A stretch of DNA of 64,000 nucleotides from Fagopyrum homotropicum (GCA_033239125.1 BSWB01000002.1:87602560-87666559), one strand, 5' to 3'. Positions 1 through 10,912 are shown, numbered from the stretch's first letter. Notes: generated by a model from the sequence alone, not told the origin. Numbers and translations: made by a program.

Positions 1-492
1 GAATTGTATGCCTTGTTTAGAGTACTCAAAACATGGCAACATTACCTTTGGCCTCAAGAGTTTGTTTTGAAAACCGATCATGATTCACTTAGACACTTTA
101 GGAGCAAAGATAAGCTAGATAGACGGCATGGTAGGTGGATGGAGTTCATCGAAACCTTTCCTTACATTATCAAGTATAAGAAAGGAAAGGATAATGTTGA
201 AGCGGATGCATTGTCTAGGAGATACACCTTAATCACCACCTTGGATTCTAGGATGTTAGGTTTTACTTACATTAAGGAATTATATGTGGATGATGCTGAA
301 TTTGGGAAGATATTTCATAGATGCACTACTCAAGGCCCTTATGATAAGTATTTTGTGCTTGAAGGTTTCTTGTTTAAAGTGGATAAGATTTGCATACCTA
401 GATGTTCCCTTAGGGTCTTATTAGTGGAAGAAGCCCATAAAGGAGGTTTAATGGGGCATTTTGGGAGGGACAAAACTTATCACATGTTGTAA
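1..492 (+). pseudogene. pol fragment: RNase H end and integrase zinc-binding start (element A)
   Basis: The reading begins in the RNase H domain (motif TDHDSLRHFRSK) and passes GKDNVEADALSRR, the usual RNase H to integrase link. It then enters the integrase N-terminal domain (EEAHKGGLMGHFGRDKTYHML). TAA at 490-492 replaces the CAA of the sister copy at 27816, a C-to-T change. The link reads VEADAL where relatives have VVADAL. In life this region degrades the RNA strand and binds cDNA ends; here it is a broken fragment. Confidence 0.85.
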
Positions 493-513
493 ACTCACTT
501 TTATTGGCCTCAT

Positions 514-1140
514 ATGATAAGGGATGTAGAACACATGCTGAAAAGGTGCATTGAATGTCTTAAGGCCAAAGCTAGGGTACAACCCCACGGGCTGTATACA
601 CCCTTACCGACGCCTAATTGCCCTTGGGAGGACATAAGTATGGATTTCATTGTTGGACTACCTAGGACTAAGAAAGGAAGAGATTTCATTTTTGTGGTAG
701 TAGATAGATTCTCTAAAATGGCACATTTTATTCCATGTCATAAAACTGATGATGCATATAATGTTGCTAATCTTTTCTTTAAGGAAACAGTGAGATTGCA
801 TGGAATACCTAAAACTATTGTTAGTGATAGGGATGTCAAGTTTTTGAGTTTCTTTTGGAAGACACTTTGGGGAAAAATGGGTACTAGATTACTATTCTCG
901 ACCTCTAGTCATCCCCAAACAGATGGGCAAACGGAAGTCACCAATAGGACCCTAACGACCCTCCTTAGAACCATGTTGAAAGATAACTTAAAAGAATGGA
1001 AAGACATGTTACCACATATTGAGTTTGCTTATAATCGCACCATGCATTCTTCCACTTCGTTATCACCTTTCAAATGTGTTTATGGATTTAACCCTTTAAC
1101 TCCTTGGACTTATTACCGATTCCTCGAAAGGATCGAGTAG
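514..1140 (+). pseudogene. integrase catalytic core (element A)
   Basis: This encodes the second half of the zinc domain (CIECLKAK) and the DDE core. The first Asp is in SMDFIVGLP, the second in IVSDRDVKF, and the Glu in HPQTDGQTEVTNR. All three catalytic residues are present. The frame is lost near 1094, where a T run is one base shorter than in the sister copy at 28427, so the end YYRFLERIE is a shifted tail. The family joins element cDNA to chromosomal DNA. Confidence 0.85.
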
Positions 1141-1865
1141 CTTTTGATGCTTTGGAACAGGTGGACTACATTAAGGAACTTCATGCTAAGACCAAGGCTG
1201 CACTTGACAAGAAAGGCGTTGAAACTGCAGCTCGGAATAACAAAGGACGTCGGAAAATGGTTTTCCAGCCCGGCGACTTAGTTTGGCTACATCTAAGGAA
1301 AGAGCGGTTTCCAACAAAACGCCATTCCAAGCTAGCACCACGAGGAGATCGACCATTCAAAGTCTTACACCGGATTAATGACAATGCATATGTGTTGGAC
1401 TTACCGGAAGAGTATGGAGTTACCACCACTTTTAATGTAGGAGATTTGAGCCCCTATGAAGGAGATTCGGAACAAGATGAAAATTCGGGGTCGAATTCTT
1501 TCCAAGAAGGAGTGGATGATGTAGGACCATCACATGGAAGCTATCAAGGTCCCATTACTAGAGCAAGAGCTAAGGAGATCCAAGAAGCTACGTCAAGGGA
1601 AGTGCTATTGCTTGGCACAATGCGTGAACCATTTAATTTCCATACATTATGTGTTAATCTTTTGATGAATGCAGTAGAAAGCAAGCAAAGGGAGGAGATT
1701 TTGATCACGTCCAAAGCAGCCCACGAGGATAGCCTGCTGCTCACGTCCAAGGCAGCCCAAGGGAGGCTGTTGCTCACGTCCAATGCAGCCCAAGAGGAGA
1801 AGCAGCTGCTCACGTCCAAGGCAGCCCAAGGGAGGGTGTTGCTCATGTCCAATGCAGCCCAATAG
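1104..1865 (+). pseudogene. integrase C-terminal domain and repeat tail running into the LTR (element A)
   Basis: In the correct frame after the frameshift, this carries the GPY/F-like C-terminal domain (GDLVWLHLRKERFP, then PFKVLHRINDNAYVLDLPEEYG), as in CRM and Reina chromoviruses. It continues through the purine tract (SFQEGVDD) into the LTR as GPITRARAKEIQE. The frame ends in a tail of 11-12 residue repeats around LLTSKAAQ and stops at 1863. Its first codons overlap the shifted tail of the core. CRM elements are known for coding into the 3' LTR; a function for the repeat tail is not established. Confidence 0.75.
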
Positions 1866-2607
1866 GATAGCAAGTTGATCACGTTCCAGGAGGCCCAAGA
1901 GAGTAACAAGTCAGCTCATTCGGATCATCATTTGGGCTCTTAAAACACAGCCAAATCACTCATGGATCTGTTGAACAATTCAGCCCATTCGGATAGCCCA
2001 ATTTGCTCTTAAAAATCGTCCAACTCACTCCAAGGAGTTGCTTGAATAAGTCAGCCTATTTTTAAGCTGAATTAGTTGTTTGTTAGGTTTTTAGCTACAT
2101 TAGAGGAAGCTCTCTTATTACCACCTTCCCACTAATGTTTTAATTTTCTTTTCTTTATTTTGTCTAGATAAAAGAGTCTATATAGATAGCCTCTTTAGCT
2201 GCAGATTAGTTACGTTATTTCCATTGCTTAGAATTACAGATTGTAATCATTCACAAAATCAATCAAAGAACAAGAGAGTTTTTGGTTGGCATTGCTGTTG
2301 TTTGCTTGGCTGAGCTTGTTTGTGTCAACCGCCTTCGGATTGGTGCTTCGAGCCTTCACGAGTCCCTCTTTGTGCTAGTCCAGCCGGAGCTAGTGTAAAG
2401 TTGTATTGGAGACGGGTCTAGGGCATTCACGATTGGGGGTTTTGGCTCTTCAGCCTTGGTTCCTTCGTTGACTCTCTTTGGTTCTTCTCTACACCTTCCT
2501 GCGCCATTCACCATCTACGTTTCATTCCGCATTCTGGATTTGCCTCATTCAGCCGGATTCGAGATCATTGTACCTAGATCGACTCAATCACGGACGATTC
2601 CGTATCA
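1517..2607 (+). repeat. 3' LTR of element A (LTR-D type)
   Basis: It starts TGATGTAGGACC and ends CCGTATCA, about 1.09 kb. It matches the LTRs at 22336 and 28845, with a different number of internal minisatellite units. It is preceded by the purine tract CAAGAAGGAGTGGA (1503-1516). Confidence 0.85.
1706..1915 (+). repeat. Coding minisatellite inside LTR-D
   Basis: About six tandem units begin CACGTCCAA(G/T)GCAGCCCA. Spacings alternate between 36 and 33 bases, always multiples of three, so the pol frame stays open across the array. Confidence 0.85.
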
Positions 2608-2968
2608 CTCTACCTCTTTTAGTCCTAGGCAATCCCACAATAAAGTCCATACTAATGTCTTCCCAAGGGGTTGTTGGGATGGGCAAAGGTGTGTACAATC
2701 CATGAGGCTTCACTTTAGATTTAGCTCTAAGGCATTCTAAGCATCTTTTAAGCACATTTTCAACATCCCTAAGCATGTGTGGCCAATAAAAGTGTGAGTG
2801 CAGCATAGCATAAGTTTTATCCCTCCCAAAATGAGCCATTAAACCTCCTTTATGGGCTTCCTCTACTAGCAATAATCGAAGGGAACACCTAGGTATGCAC
2901 ACCTTATCAATTCGAAACAAAAATCCCTCAAACAAATAGTATTTATCTAAGGAACATTTTGCACACAT
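2608..2968 (-). pseudogene. integrase N-terminal fragment (B0)
   Basis: Minus-strand reading gives the zinc-binding domain (EEAHKGGLMAHFGRDKTY, then CLECLRAK) and the start of the core (SMDFIVGLPRTKRGR). It is cut at 2608 by the LTR of element A. Only the first catalytic Asp is present. The frame does not join directly to the RNase H fragment at 3102. Confidence 0.8.
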
Positions 2969-3101
2969 AACTTATATGTATCACAAAATCAATATCAGAT
3001 TCATAGAGCTCCTTATTGTAAACAAAGCCTAATACCTTAGTATCCAATGTAGTCAACAATGTGTACCTCCTAGAGAGGGCATCCGCCACTACATTGTCTT
3101 T

Positions 3102-3539
3102 TCACTTTTTATACTTGATAACATAGGGAAAAGTCTCAATAAATTCCATCCACCTACCATGCCTCCTATCTAGTTTATCTTGACTCCGAAAATGCTTCAA
3201 AGACTCATGATCGGAATGCAAAATAAACTCTCTAGGCCACAAGTAGTGTTGCCAAGTCTTAAGCACTCTAAACAAAGCATATAACTCTTTATTATAGGTA
3301 GAGTAATTAAGACATGCTCCTTTGAGCTTTTCACTAAAGAAGGCAATAGGCTTACCTTCTTGCATGAGCACACCGCCTATACCAATGCCCGAGGCGTCAC
3401 ACTCCACTTCAAAGGGCCTAGTGAAGTCGGGAAGAGCTAGCAAAGGCGCCTCGGTTAAGACCAATTTCAGCTTGCTAAAGGCACGATCTTGCGCCTCCTC
3501 CCACACAAATGGCGCATGCTTTTTGCAAATTTCTGTCAA
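3102..3539 (-). pseudogene. RNase H domain (B0)
   Basis: It contains VECDASGIGIGGVLMQEGKP, the catalytic-core signature of plant Ty3/gypsy RNase H, and later SDHESLKHFRSQ and WMEFIETFPYVIKYKK. It is frame-shifted relative to the RT fragment at 3536, where the DFSTIAAPLT junction seen in relatives is damaged. Confidence 0.85.
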
Positions 3540-4705
3540 GGCCGCAGCAATGGTACTAAAAAGTCTCTCACAAAGCGCCTATAGAAGCTTGCAAGCCCAT
3601 GGAAACTCCTTACTTGGCTGATGGATGTTGGTGTGGGCCAATCTTTGATTGCTCTAATCTTCTCCTCATCCACTTGTAGGCCTTGTGTAGTCACTACAAA
3701 ACCAAGAAATATAACCTCATTAGTGCAAAAGCTATATTTCTTAAGATTAGCATACAAGTGTTCAGCCCTAAGGGTAAGAACTACTTCCCTTAGATGTTCT
3801 TCATGCTCCTCTAGGGACCTGCTATAGATTAAAATATCATCAAAGTATACTATAACAAACTTCCCTATAAAATGTCTCAAAACATAGTTCATTAAGCGCA
3901 TAAAGGTAGAAGGAGCATTAGTTAACCCAAATGACATAACAAGCCACTCATACAAACCAAACTTAGTTTTGAAGGCTGTTTTCCACTCGTCCCCCTCCTT
4001 CATTCGAATTTGATGGTAGCCACTCCGTAGGTCTATCTTGCTAAAGGTGGTGGCACCATGTAGCTCATCAAGCATGTCATCTAGGCGGGGAATAGGGTGG
4101 CGGTACTTGATGGTGATGTTGTTGATAGCTCGACAATCAACACACATCCTCCATGTGTTGTCCTTCTTAGACACCAAGAGTACGGGCACGGCGCATGGAC
4201 TTAAAATCTCCCTCACGTAACCCTTGTCGAGGAGGTCTTGAACCTGCGCTTGGATCTCTTGACTCTCCTTTGGGTTCATTCGGTAGGCTGGTCTATTTGG
4301 GAGTATGGCGCCGGGAATAAGGTCAATCTGGTGCTGAATACCTCTCAAAGGTGGAAGGCCATGTGGTATTTCTTCCGGAAACACATCCTTAAACTCCTCA
4401 AGGATGGCTGAGATGGTAGGTGGTAAGCTAGCCTTGGCTTCATCACTCATCAAGGTGAGCTCCTTACACAACATCATCAAGGTGGTGTCTAAGGGTAGGT
4501 AGTCATTTTGTAGCTCAAGTTTGGAAGCTAACAAGGTTGTTGTGGGTTGTTTTGTGGCCGTGGACACAAGGGTGCTAGGCTGGTGGTTAGAAGGCGTGGC
4601 TAGGAAGGGGTCTTGGCTCGACAACTTGCTCCCCTTAGCTTGTCCTTGCTCTTGCTCACTTGCCTTCTTCTTCTCAAATGCTTCCGCAATCTGCATGGGA
4701 GTCAT
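3536..4705 (-). pseudogene. Reverse transcriptase (B0)
   Basis: An open frame of 389 codons begins MTPMQIAEAFEKKK and covers the protease-RT linker and nearly all of RT. Visible RT motifs are LDKGYVREILSPCAVPVLLV, KIDLRSGYHQIRM and the catalytic YFDDILIYS. RT copies the genomic RNA into cDNA. The codon before the ATG is TAG where copy B1 has AAG (19911), so the start ATG is an artefact of a broken gag-pol frame. A frameshift follows near residue 380. Confidence 0.85.
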
Positions 4706-4708
4706 AGG

Positions 4709-6088
4709 CTAAAGATTCACAGTTTTACCATTCAATACAAAAGAATATCTATTTGTAAAACCATCATGCATAACTCTCCTATCATATTGCCAAGGGCGGC
4801 CTAACAACACATGACAAGCTTGCATAGGCACAACATCACATAAAACCGTATCTTCATAATGGCCTAAAGTAAAAGTGATCGTAGCTTGCCTATTAACCTT
4901 TAACTCACCACATTCATTCATCCAATGCAGCTTATATGGCCTAGGGTGATAAAATGTAGGAATTTGCAACTTAGATATCATTTCGGTGCTAGCAATATTG
5001 TAACAACTTCCTCCATCAATAATAACATTACAAACCTTTCCTTTAACCGAACATCTAGTGTGAAACAAGTTTTCTCTTTGGTTATCTTCACAAGGAGCAG
5101 GTTGTACACTTAAAGTTCTCCTAGCTATCAAAGAATTATCATGCTCAAGACTTTTATCACAAATCATGGAAGTGTTAGCTAGGAATGAGCTAGGATGATC
5201 AAATAACACTCTCTTAGCTAATAAACAATCTCCTTGCTCATATTCAATCCCATCATCATCCAAATCATCATGATCATGCATATTAAGCTCAAAATCATCA
5301 TTATCATGCTCATGCTCAGATTCGGACTCATATTGCCCTAAATGGTTAACTAGCAAGGCTCTTTTGTTAGGACAATCCTTCATCATGTGCCCTCTTCCTT
5401 GGCACTTAAAACATACAATATCTCTAGCTCTAGATGAAGGGTTAGAAGTACTCCCTTGAGTGCCTTTAGGTAGTGTAGGCGTGGGCTTGGTAGGGGCTGC
5501 ATAAGGAGCCTTGCGTGGGCCTCCTTGCTCCGGGGCTAGCTTCTCCTTGCTTGGCACCTCCCGGCTGTAATTCCCTTGTTGGCGACCTCCTTGGCTCCTC
5601 CATGAGCTAGGCGTGCCATAGGCAGCCTTACCTCCTTGACTTCTTGCCTTTATTTTCCTTTCTACTTTGATTGCTAGGTGGAGCAATTCTGTCATAGAGC
5701 TATAGGGAAAAAGATCTATCTCGTTAGAAAAACTTGAATTGAGAATACGAAGATACCTAGCCATTGTAGTCTCTTCATCCTCTCGCACATTAGCCTTTAC
5801 CATGGCCATTTGCATGGCATTATAGGTCTCCTCGGCGGTCATGGCTCCTTGCCTCAAGTTCTCCAACTTTTGCCTCAATTCCCTAGTGTAATGTTGAGGT
5901 ACAAACCAAGCTCTCATCAAGGCCTTCATGTGCGCCCAAGTAACTACCGGTGCATCCATAGTTCTCCTCCTTTCCTTCACCAAATCATCCCACCATATCA
6001 TAGCATAATCAATAAACTCAAGAGCTGCATAATGTACCTTCTTATGCTTGGGAAAGTTATGGCATGACCATATTTGCTCTATCGAAAC
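4709..6088 (-). pseudogene. gag capsid, zinc knuckle and protease (B0)
   Basis: It starts in mid capsid (EQIWSCHNFPKHKKVHYAALEF, then WAHMKALMRAWFVPQHYTRELRQ). It continues to the nucleocapsid knuckle CFKCQGRGHMMKDC (CX2CX4HX4C), an acidic spacer, and the aspartic protease region with VIIDGGSCYNIAS and HVLLGRPWQYDRRV. Gag packages RNA and protease processes the polyprotein. The open frame extends past 6088 into unrelated TTCGGG-type filler, so the apparent N-terminus is not gag. Confidence 0.85.
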
Positions 6089-6367
6089 CCGAACCCGAAC
6101 CCGAAATCCGAAATCTAAAACAGTGATGAGGGCATTGAATATGAGCATGGATGGAAGTAGTTGTTGCAATATAGCTAGCACTGATTTGGTGAAGGAAAGG
6201 AGGATTGTGGAGAATTAAAGGGAAGGTGCGTAATAAGTTGCAAATTACCACAATTTAGCTAGCACTGATTTGATTAATAAGTTGCAAATTACCACAATTT
6301 ATCACCCTAGGCCTTACAAATTGCATTGGATGAATGATTGTTGAGAATTAAAAGTAAATAGGCAAGC
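6089..6367. other. Scrambled patchwork of retroelement pieces
   Basis: A short (CCCGAA)n tract at about 6085-6117 is followed by plus-strand pieces of 15 to 60 bases. They come from the C-type gag/protease region (matches at 15476, 15600, 15628, 15647, 15667 and 15728), with one B-type gag piece (GGTGAAGGAAAGGAGGA). Several joins share 2-7 bases. From about 6247 to 6367 the match to C-type sequence (15647-15759) is collinear. Confidence 0.75.
6363..6367. repeat. Target-site duplication CAAGC, left of element H
   Basis: CAAGC precedes the TGATACGG end of H and recurs at 8885-8889. The empty site reads GGCAAGCTAGAG, as in C2 near 15752. Confidence 0.9.
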
Positions 6368-7551
6368 TGATACGGTATTAGTCCGTGAATGAGTCGATCT
6401 AGGTACAATGATCCCGAATCCGGCTGAATGAGGCGAATCCAGATGCGGAATGAAATGTCGATGGTAAATGGACGCAGGACAGTGTAGAGAAGAACCAAAG
6501 AGAGTCAACGAAAGGAACCAAGACTGAAGAGCCAAATCCCCACTTCGTGAATGCCCTAGACCCGTCTCCAATACAACTTTACACTAGCTCCGGCTGGACT
6601 AGAACAAAGAGGGACTCGTGAAGGCTCGAAGCACCAATCCGAAGGCGGTTGACACGAACAAGCTCAGCCAAGCAAACAACAGCAATGCCAACCAAAAACT
6701 CTCTTGTTCTTTGATTGATTTTGTGAATGATTACAAATGTAATTCTAAGCAATGAAATTAACGTACCTAATCAGCAGCTAAAGAGGCTATATATAGACTC
6801 TTTTATCTAGACAAAAATAAAGAAAAGAAAACTAAAACATTAGTGGGAAGGTGGTAATAAGAGAGCTTCCTCTAATGTAGCTAACAACTTAACAAACAAC
6901 TATTTCAGCATGGAAATAGACTGACTTATTCAAAACAGATCCTTGGAGTGAGTTGGACGTTTTTAAGAGCCAAATGGACTATCCGAATGGGCTGAATTGT
7001 TCAACAGATCCATGAGTGATTTGGATGGTTTTTAAGAGCCCAAATGATGATCCGAACGAGGGAGCTGATTACTCTCTTGGGCCTCCTTGAACGTGATCAG
7101 CTGGCTACCTTCTTGGGTTGTTTTGGACGTGAGCAGCAGCCTACCCTCTTATGCTGCCTTGGATGTGAGCAGCTGCCTCCCCTCTTGGGCTGCCTTGGAC
7201 GTGAGCAACAACCTCCCCTCTTGGGCTGCTTTGGACGTGAGCAACAACCTATCCGCTTGGGCTGCATGGGAAGTGAATAACGTCTGCATGGTCTCCTCGA
7301 GCTGCCTGGGAAGTGAGCACGTCGGCATGGTCTCCTCGAGCTGCCTGGGAAATGAGCACGTCGGCATGTTCTCCTCCCTTGGTTCGCTTGCTCCTACATT
7401 CACCAAAAGATTAACACATGATGTATGGCAATTAAATGGTTCACGCATTGTGCCAAGCAATAGCACTTCCCTTGACGTAACTTCTTGGATCTCCTTAGCT
7501 CTTGCTCTAGTAATGGGACCTTGATATCTTCCATGTGATGGTCCTACATCA
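6368..7551 (-). repeat. 3' LTR of element H (LTR-D type)
   Basis: About 1.18 kb; minus-strand ends TGATGTAGGACC and CGTATCA. It includes the in-frame minisatellite (about 7080-7380). It is joined at 7552 to the first ~45 bases of LTR-B coding sequence (SSELAPSSTPQ). Confidence 0.85.
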
Positions 7552-8493
7552 CTTGTGGTGTTGAAGATGGAGCTAGCTCGGATGACCCTTCATCATTCTC
7601 CCCTTCTTTAAAAGAACTCGACCTCGAATTTCCTTGATCATCACTAAGGGGTGGAAAAGGGCTTAAATCCCTCACATTGAATGTGGGATCACAAGCATAG
7701 TCGTCCGGCAAGTCTAGCACATAGGCATTGTCACCAGCCTTGTGTAGCACCTTGAAAGGCCCGTTTCCTCTTGGAGAGAGCTTGAACTTCCTAAGTTGTT
7801 GAAACCTCTCCTTCCTCAAGTGTAGCCATACAAGGTCACCGGCCTCAAATGTAACTTTCTTCCTTCCTTGGTTTGCCTTGGCTGCATTGTATTTGCCTTT
7901 CTCCCAAAGCTTAATCCTTGTCCTCCTATGTAGCTCCTTGATGTGTTCAACATGCGTTTTAGCACTTAAATCCACTCGCTCCTTCTTAGGCAACGGTGTA
8001 AGATCAAATAGAGTTAGTGGATTAAAATCATAAACACACTCAAATGGAGAGATGGAAGTAGACGAATGCACAACTCTATTATAGGCAAATTCAACATGTG
8101 GCAAGACATCCTCCCATTCCTTTAGATTCTTTTTGATGACAGCCCTTAAAAGTGTGGTTAAAGTCCTATTAGTTACTTCCGTTTGCCCATCAGTTTGGGG
8201 GTGGCTTGATGTAGAAAATAACAATTTCGTACCTAGCTTTCCCCAAAGAGTCTTCCAAAAATAACTTAAGAACTTAGCATCCCTGTCACTTACTATTGTC
8301 CTCAGAATTCCATGTAACCTAACTACTTCCCGAAAGAAAAGATTAGCTACATTGGCCGCATCATCAGTTTTGTGACAAGCAATAAAGTGAGCCATTTTTG
8401 AGAAACGATCTACAACCACAAAAATCGAGTCCCTACCTCTTTTAGTCCTAGGCAATCCCATAATAAAGTTCATACTAATGTCTTCCCAAGGGG
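7544..8493 (-). pseudogene. B-type integrase core and C-terminus captured in element H
   Basis: An unbroken frame of about 309 codons covers the DDE core and C-terminal domain (GDLVWLHLRKERFQ, then FKVLHKAGDNAYVLDLPDD). It ends SSELAPSSTPQ just inside LTR-B sequence and stops a few codons into LTR-D. The first catalytic Asp is Asn (SMNFIMGLP, codon AAC for GAC), so the enzyme would be inactive. The second Asp (VSDRD) and the Glu (TDGQTEV) remain. There is no zinc domain. Confidence 0.85.
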
Positions 8494-8884
8494 CTCTTTT
8501 AGTCCTAGCCTACCCTCTTGGGCTGCCTTGGACGTGAGCAACAGCCTCCCCTCTTGGGCTGCTTTGGACGTGAGCAACAACCTATCCGCTTGGGCTGCAT
8601 GGGAAGTGAATAACGTCTGCATGGTCTCCTCGAGCTGCCTGGGAAGTGAGCACGTCGGCATGGTCTCCTCGAGCTGCTTGGGAAATGAGCACGTCGGCAT
8701 GGTCTCCTCCCTTGGTTCGCTTGCTCCTACATTCACCAAAAGATTAACACGTGATGTATGGCAATTAAATGGTTCACGCATTGTGCCAAGCAATAGCACT
8801 TCCCTTGACGTAACTTCTTGGATCTCCTTAGCTCTTGCTCTAGTAATGGGACCTTGATATCTTCCATGTGATGGTCCTACATCA
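8494..8884 (-). repeat. Truncated 5' LTR of element H
   Basis: Only the outer part of LTR-D remains. At the inner break, a 15-base copy of CTCTTTTAGTCCTAG (also at 8438-8452) forms filler between integrase and LTR. Confidence 0.8.
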
Positions 8885-8889
8885 CAAGC
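8885..8889. repeat. Target-site duplication CAAGC, right of element H
   Basis: Matches 6363-6367. C1 sequence continues from here without a gap. Confidence 0.9.
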
Positions 8890-9111
8890 TAGAGTTACTA
8901 TCACTTTAGGTAGTTATGAGGACACCATTACTTGTGATGTAGTTCCCATGCAAGCTTGTCATATTCTTTTGGGACGTCCATGGCAATTTGATAGGAGAGT
9001 TAAGCATGATGGTTTTACTAATAGGCATACCTTTGAATTTAATGGTCAAACACTAACTTTTAAGCCTATGACACCATTGTAGATTGCTGAATTTTATGAG
9101 AAGAAGAAGGA
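8885..9111 (+). pseudogene. Protease end and protease-RT linker (C1)
   Basis: This codes for the end of the protease domain (VPMQACHILLGRPWQFDRRV) and the linker KPMTPLQIAE-like segment seen in all B/C/D copies. TAG at 9079-9081 replaces a Gln codon (CAG or CAA in relatives). The same frame then continues into the RT segment. Confidence 0.8.
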
Positions 9112-9112
9112 G

Positions 9113-10912
9113 TTGAGTGTGGAGCAAAATGAGGTGAAAAAGAGAGGGGATAGCTCACGGTCTAAAACAGAACCCACGGCCAAGATTAGTACCACCCTAT
9201 TAGCCACACCTTGTAGTGTCCTTCTAGCATCCAAGGAGGAGTACATCCTAGATTACACCCCTTTAGATGCCATTCTTATGAGCTTGTGCAAGAACTTTGT
9301 GACTTTGAGTGATGAAGCCAAGGCCACCCTACCTAAGCCCATCCTAGCTATCCTAGATGAGTTTAGTGATGTGTTTCCTGACGAGATTCCGGCTGGCCTT
9401 CCACCTTTTAGAGGTATTGAGCACCAAATAGATCTTATTCCAGGTGCTACACTCCCAAACCGTCCAGCCTATAGGATGAACCCTAAGGAGAGCCAAGAGA
9501 TCCAAAACCAAGTCCAAGAACTCCTAGATAAGGGTTATGTAAGGGAGAGCTTGAGTCCTAGTGCCGTTCCCGTCCTCTTAGTGCCTAAGAAGGACAATAC
9601 ATGGAGGATGTGTGTTGATTGTAGAGCCATCAACATCATCACCATTAAGTACGACCATCCTATCCCACGTTTAGATGACATGTTAGATGAGTTGAATGGA
9701 GCCACATTGTTCTCTAAGATAGATCTTAGGAGTGGTTATCACCAAATCAGAATGAGGGAGGGAGATGAGTGGAAAACAGCATTCAAGACCAAGTTTAGTC
9801 TTTATGAGTGGCTAGTGATGCCATTTGGTTTAACCAATGCTCCTAGCACATTTATGAGATTCATGAATCACGTGTTGAGACACTACATTGGTAGGTTTGT
9901 TGTGGTTTACTTTGATGACATCCTCATCTATAGTAAGTCACTTGAAGAGCATGAGGAACATTTGAGGGAAGTACTTGCAACTCTTAGAATTAAATATTTG
10001 TATGCTAATTTGAAGAAATGTGAGTTTAGTACTAATCAAGTTGTTTTTCTTGGTTTTGTAGTGAGCACAAGAGGTCTAGAGGTGGATGGAGAGAAGATCA
10101 AGAAAATCCAGGAACGGCCTACTCCCGTAACCGTCGGTCAAGTGAGGAGTTTCCACGGCCTAGCAACCTTCTATAGACGTTTTGTGCGAGATTTCAGCAC
10201 CATAGCAGCCCCACTCACGTCCTTGACAAAGAAGAAGGTGCCATTTGTATGGGGAGATGCTCAAGAGAAGGCGTTTAAGGAGTTGAAGTGGCGGCTGTCC
10301 CATGAACCTCTCCTAGCTCTTCCGGACTTCACCAAACCTTTTGAGGTCGAGTGTGATGCTTCGGGTATTGGCATTGGAGGAGTACTCATGCAAGAGGGTA
10401 AGCCACTAGCCTTCTTTAATGAGAAATTAAAGGGAGCATGTTTAAACTACTCGACCTATGATAAAGAACTTTATGCATTGTTTAGAGTATTAAAAACATG
10501 GCAACATTATTTATGGCCTAGTGAGTTTGTCCTACATACCGATCATGAGTCCTTAAGACATTTTAGGAGTCAAGATAAGTTAGATAGGAGACATGGTAGA
10601 TGGATGGAGTTTATAGAAACTTTTCCTTATATCATAAAGTATAAAAAGGGCAAGGATAATGTTGTAGCGGATGCTCTCTCTAGGAGACATTCTTTAATCA
10701 CAACTATGGAATCTAAGGCCTTAGGTTTCTATTATATTAAGGATTTATATGTTGATGATTATGATTTTGGAGACATATTTAAGCAATGTGCATCTAGAGG
10801 AGCCTTTGATAAGTATTACTTGTTTGAGGGTTTTCTATTTAGAATAAAGTGTGCATTTCTAAGTGTTCCCTTAGGTTATTACTTGTTGAGGAAGCCCATA
10901 TGGGAGGCTTAA
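9113..10912 (+). pseudogene. Reverse transcriptase and RNase H (C1)
   Basis: The longest near-complete RT in the window, about 600 codons. Motifs in order: LDKGYVRESLSPSAVPVLLVP, KIDLRSGYHQIRMREGDEW, the catalytic YFDDILIYS, then RNase H VECDASGIGIGGVLMQEGKP and TDHESLRHFRSQ, and the link GKDNVVADALSRR. No stop interrupts these domains. The frame breaks at about 10845, where bases in RIDKVCIP are lost relative to 21116, and runs out at IWEA. The listed start is only the point where the frame reopens after the stop at 9079; there is no real initiation codon. Confidence 0.85.

Larger units (their letters stand above)
1..2607 (+). mobile_element. CRM-like Ty3/gypsy element A (D subfamily), 3' half
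   Basis: The window opens inside the RNase H part of pol. Integrase and a full-looking 3' LTR follow. The sequence closely matches the complete element at 22336-30069. The pol frame is broken by a stop at 490 and a one-base loss near 1094. The right end (CGTATCA) abuts minus-strand integrase of another element at 2608, so A probably inserted into that element. Its 5' end lies outside the window. Confidence 0.85.
2608..6088 (-). mobile_element. CRM-like element B0 (B subfamily), minus strand, truncated
   Basis: Read on the minus strand it gives gag (from mid capsid), protease, RT, RNase H and the integrase N-terminus. It stops at 2608 against the LTR of element A. The 5' end is cut at about 6088, where it meets a scrambled patchwork. 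Closely related copies are B1 (15840) and B2 (53919). Confidence 0.85.
6368..8884 (-). mobile_element. Chimeric CRM-like element H (LTR-D ends, B-type integrase inside)
   Basis: On the minus strand it reads: the first ~0.38 kb of LTR-D (8884 down to about 8509), a B-type integrase segment (about 8493 down to 7552), then a full LTR-D (7551 down to 6368). The outer ends are proper LTR ends and CAAGC flanks both sides. It lacks a primer site, gag and RT. Confidence 0.85.

Noticed and set aside
1544..1909. Antisense frames of 83-121 codons across the LTR-D repeats (also at 7044-7524 and 8528-8857).
   Set aside because: They are the complement of the coding minisatellite; unit lengths in multiples of three keep several frames open.
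6085..6117. Interstitial telomere repeat.
   Set aside because: The unit is CCCGAA, not the plant telomere CCCTAAA, and there are only about three copies.
4709..6181. A 490-codon protein with a novel N-terminus.
   Set aside because: The first ~30 codons are scrambled filler and TTCGGG-type repeat joined to mid-gag.
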